In this document: in pieces, positions 43,181-43,922 of the stretch
How the letters are laid out: each line of letters opens with the position of its first letter
Numbering within the stretch: the first letter of the stretch is position 1
From: a bacterium
GTDB lineage: Bacteria > Elusimicrobiota > Elusimicrobia > Elusimicrobiales > UBA9959
Assembly (NCBI GenBank): GCA_021811405.1
Contig: JAJZOZ010000005.1
Location: 1 to 43,922 of the forward strand
Direction: 5' to 3'
DNA: 43,922 bases
Notes under the pieces: generated by a model
The model's database searches: none
The model's input: the letters and a program-made list of their open reading frames with translations, nothing else
What the model was told of the DNA's origin: nothing
Position numbers and translations under genes: made by a program

Positions 43181-43922
43181 ATGCTGAGACGAACCCTGCT
43201 TATCTCCGCCGCCCTGCTCTGCGCGTGGGCCTGGCCTTCCGCGGCCCGCCCCGCCAAGGAGAGGACCCCGTCGCCGCTAGCGGATTCCATGCGCAAAGTG
43301 CGCAAGACCCCTTCCCCGGCGGCAAGGCAGGCCTTCCGTGAATTCTCGAGGAGGAACGGCGGCCGCTGGAAGGTGCGCTATAATCCGCGCACCGCGCTGC
43401 CGGAGGCTATAACGGGCGGCCGCACGCCGCGCTACGCCGGCACTCCGGAGCAGGCGGCCGCAGCCTTCTTTACAGATAATAAAGAACTCCTTAAGACCGA
43501 TCCCGCCTCGCTGCGCCTCGTGCTGAAGCGCGAGTTCATGGGCGTTACCCATCTGCAGTACCAGCAGTACAAGGACGGCATCCCGGTGGAATTCTCCTAT
43601 GCCCGCGTGCATATCTCCCCGGCGGGGGAGGTTTCCGGCTACCAGGGCAGGATAGAGCCGGAACTGCCCGCGAACACCACGCCGCTCATCTCCGAGCAGG
43701 GGGCGGCCATCGCCGCGGCCGCCAGCTACGGCGCTCCGCTGCGGGTCTCCCGCGCGGAACTGGTGATCTACCCGGACGAGGCTTCCGGCAGGCTCCGGCT
43801 GGCCTGGAAGATAAGGGGCCGCGCCAGGGGGCTCTGGGTCTATTACATCGACGCGACGGACGGCTCCGTGCTGTACCGCTACGACGACCTCCGCTATTTC
43901 TGCAACGGCACCGCTTATACCA
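43181..43922 (+). CDS. Secreted protein with FTP/PepSY-type propeptide, likely a metalloprotease (partial)
   Basis: An open frame of at least 247 residues that runs off the window. A signal peptide (LLISAALLCAWAWPSAA) comes first. A propeptide-like domain with THLQYQQYKDGIPVEFSYA and ISPAGEVSGYQG follows, resembling the FTP domain of fungalysin/thermolysin precursors. A PepSY-like stretch (RLAWKIRG...YYIDATDGSVLYRYDD) is next. These domains usually precede an M4 or M36 zinc protease. The catalytic domain is not in the window, so that is inference. Confidence 0.75.
   Translation, partial: MLRRTLLISAALLCAWAWPSAARPAKERTPSPLADSMRKVRKTPSPAARQAFREFSRRNGGRWKVRYNPRTALPEAITGGRTPRYAGTPEQAAAAFFTDNKELLKTDPASLRLVLKREFMGVTHLQYQQYKDGIPVEFSYARVHISPAGEVSGYQGRIEPELPANTTPLISEQGAAIAAAASYGAPLRVSRAELVIYPDEASGRLRLAWKIRGRARGLWVYYIDATDGSVLYRYDDLRYFCNGTAYT

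Overview
The window is 43.9 kb of GC-rich, densely coding bacterial DNA from a Gram-negative organism with a lipopolysaccharide outer membrane. It carries Kdo and heptose genes, LptA/B/C, LpxK, WaaA, SecDF-YajC and type IV pilin-like prepilins. Three traits suggest Elusimicrobiota: several short pseudopilins in a row, a very large secreted protein with an LNYQGRL start and phage-tail-fibre-like GGTG repeats, and small secreted proteins ending in FlgD/T9SS-like domains. That assignment is inference; no 16S gene or marker search is available here.

Layout. 1-2944 (+): the end of what is probably a PilC/GspF gene, four prepilin-like genes (GspG/PilE-, GspI/PilV-, GspJ/PilW- and GspK/PilX-like) and a secreted HExxH metalloprotease. 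2941-7518 (-): nadB and uvrA. 7585-11322 (+): a flippase-like membrane protein, a gamma-carbonic anhydrase, a CheY-like receiver, an Nth/MagIII-like glycosylase and a TPR protein. 11323-11770: a gene-free stretch filled by two inverted copies of an unfamiliar palindromic repeat. 11771-26078 (-): a long envelope locus. Its proximal part holds a fused GT9 glycosyltransferase, a polysaccharide deacetylase, a split DUF4254 gene, a second GT9 enzyme, lpxK, gmhB, an ICMT-like methyltransferase and a DUF3108 protein. Its distal part holds the heptose-7-P kinase, kdsB, pyrG, kdsA, a zinc-ribbon membrane protein, kdsD, lptC (frameshifted), lptA and lptB. 26188-30691 (+): two secreted surface proteins. 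41788-30694 (-): yebC-ruvC-ruvA-ruvB-spoIID-queA-[repeat]-tgt-yajC-secD-secF-hypothetical-waaA. 41924-42000: tRNA-Arg(TCG). 42088-43922 (+): a HEAT-repeat protein and the start of a secreted protein with an FTP-type propeptide.

How the genes work together. KdsD, KdsA and KdsB make CMP-Kdo, with PyrG supplying CTP, and WaaA transfers Kdo to the lipid A precursor phosphorylated by LpxK. The heptose kinase, GmhB and the GT9 enzymes point to a heptose-containing core. LptA/B/C move finished LPS to the surface. KdsC, GmhA and a heptose nucleotidyltransferase are not in the window.

The most interesting unexplained signal is a family of roughly 170-190 bp imperfect palindromes: two full copies at 11324-11510 and 11566-11733, one at 36515-36691, and a degenerate piece overlapping the 3' end of nadB at 5831-5891. 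Copies share internal blocks of 17-19 nt. Their stem arms differ in sequence between copies but stay self-complementary, and the nadB piece appears to have given NadB a new C-terminal tail. Two genes (lptC and the DUF4254 gene) are each broken by what looks like one base. Several genes have a TATAAT-like box so close to the start codon that leaderless mRNAs are likely.
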